NCBI GenBank assembly: GCA_015234425.1
Contig: JADGNE010000017.1
Coordinates: 186,001-250,000 of the forward strand
DNA from: Devosia sp.
GTDB lineage: Bacteria; Pseudomonadota; Alphaproteobacteria; Rhizobiales; Devosiaceae
DNA: 64,000 bases
Reading direction: 5' to 3'
A program made the position numbers and the translations under genes. Positions 63,422 to 64,000 of this stretch are shown piece by piece. Numbering within the stretch: the first letter of the stretch is position 1; every line of letters starts with the position of its first letter. Under the pieces are notes generated by a model, which was not told where the DNA came from, did not search any database, and saw nothing but the letters and a program-made list of their open reading frames with translations.

Positions 63422-64000
63422 TTGGCGCGGGGGGACGATAAATATCTCACCCCCGCCCAACGCCTCGCCTGGCTCCGGCTTCTGCGCGCCGACAATGTCG
63501 GTCCCGTCACGTTTCGCCAGTTGCTCAACCGCTTCGGCTCGGCCGAGGAGGCCCTCGAGGCCCTGCCCGCCTTGGGCCGCTCTACAGGCCGCGCCCTGCG
63601 CATTCCGACCCTCTCCCAGGCCGAAGACGAGATCGCCGCTGCCGATGGCTATGGCGCCCGTCTGGTGGCGCTTGGCGAGCCTGACTACCCACCCCACCTT
63701 GCCCATATCCCTGGCGCCCCGCCGCTGATCACCCTCGCCGGAGGCGACAACCTCGACTGGCACCGCAGCGTCGCTATCGTGGGTGCTCGCAATGCCTCAT
63801 CTGCCGGCATCAAGATGACGCGCCTGCTGGCGACCGAGCTGGGCACGCTTGGTTTTGTCATCGTCTCGGGCCTTGCTCGCGGCATCGACGCCGCGGCCCA
63901 TCGCGCCAGCCTCACCGCCGGAACCATCGCAGTGCTCGCAGGTGGGTTCGACAAGATTTACCCGGACGAAAACATCCCGCTCGCCCACGACATTCTCGAC
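63422..64000 (+). CDS. dprA: DNA-processing protein DprA (3' truncated by window)
   Basis: 193 residues are readable from TTG 63422 to the window end; the start is tentative because no ATG or strong ribosome site is visible. LTPAQRLAWLRLLRADNVGPVTFRQLLNRFGSAEEALE is the SAM-like domain, and the Rossmann fold follows: VAIVGARNASSAG, IVSGLARGIDAAAH, and GGFDKIYPDEN (G-G-x-D-x-x-Y-P-x-x-N). It loads RecA on single-stranded DNA during transformation in the family. Its C-terminal part lies outside the window. Confidence 0.93.
   Translation, partial: MARGDDKYLTPAQRLAWLRLLRADNVGPVTFRQLLNRFGSAEEALEALPALGRSTGRALRIPTLSQAEDEIAAADGYGARLVALGEPDYPPHLAHIPGAPPLITLAGGDNLDWHRSVAIVGARNASSAGIKMTRLLATELGTLGFVIVSGLARGIDAAAHRASLTAGTIAVLAGGFDKIYPDENIPLAHDILD

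Overview
The window is about 62-65% GC by eye, densely packed and almost entirely chromosomal core. Its gene order is that of a Hyphomicrobiales alphaproteobacterium: dusB-ntrB-ntrC-ntrY-ntrX-hfq-hflX-mazG, ispDF-cinA-lipA-lpd-pdhCBA-ftsB, aspS/rnd-ppx-ppk-hda-perM-purMN, and gatCAB-ruvX-pyrBC-plsY-dprA. Gene content and protein style fit the Devosia/Pelagibacterium group (Devosiaceae) best, but that is inference from synteny, not a search. There are no rRNA or tRNA genes, CRISPR arrays, insertion sequences or prophages that I can see.

Layout. 1-5417: a periplasmic PQQ-alcohol-oxidation cluster (ABC-2 type transporter, solute-binding protein, cytochrome c, quinoprotein dehydrogenase, second solute-binding protein). 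5418-6026: a degenerate site-2-protease-like membrane protein. 6227-10301: a DNA-repair island with a small protein, two convergent Ku genes each behind an EcfG (general stress sigma factor) promoter, and a UvrD-like helicase. 10466-21618: mazG, hflX, hfq and the NtrYX and NtrBC nitrogen/redox two-component systems, split by an EamA transporter on the other strand. 21777-34870: isoprenoid, lipoate and pyruvate dehydrogenase genes, with a membrane protein between pdhA and pdhB and an SGNH hydrolase between pdhC and lpd. 34867-38956: fused malic enzyme and an EAL phosphodiesterase with a CtrA site upstream. 39114-49549: aspS, rnd, polyphosphate genes, hda, perM, purM, purN. 49656-55623: an accessory stretch with an EamA transporter, a carboxymuconolactone decarboxylase-fold protein, two proline-rich small proteins behind a third EcfG promoter, a yqhA gene broken by an in-frame TGA, gatB, GNAT, chorismate mutase and a YjhX-type toxin homologue. 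55796-64000: gatA, gatC, ruvX, pyrB and a pyrC-like gene, plsY and the start of dprA.

How it works together. The first cluster would oxidise an alcohol or aldehyde in the periplasm and pass electrons to a c-type cytochrome. The lipA-lpd-pdh block builds and lipoylates pyruvate dehydrogenase. The Ntr/Hfq block regulates nitrogen and redox metabolism. The Ku pair and the small proline-rich proteins look like members of the general stress regulon.

The least ordinary signals are: in-frame TGA in yqhA; three EcfG promoters, two of them on a convergent Ku pair; a quinoprotein dehydrogenase with altered metal-ligand positions; several pseudo-enzyme relatives (M50-like, metallo-beta-lactamase-like, dihydroorotase-like); and recurrent hairpins spanning both stop codons of convergent gene pairs. 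I did not find a clearly new multi-gene system. The closest candidates are the quinoprotein/ABC cluster and the stress-controlled small-protein pair.
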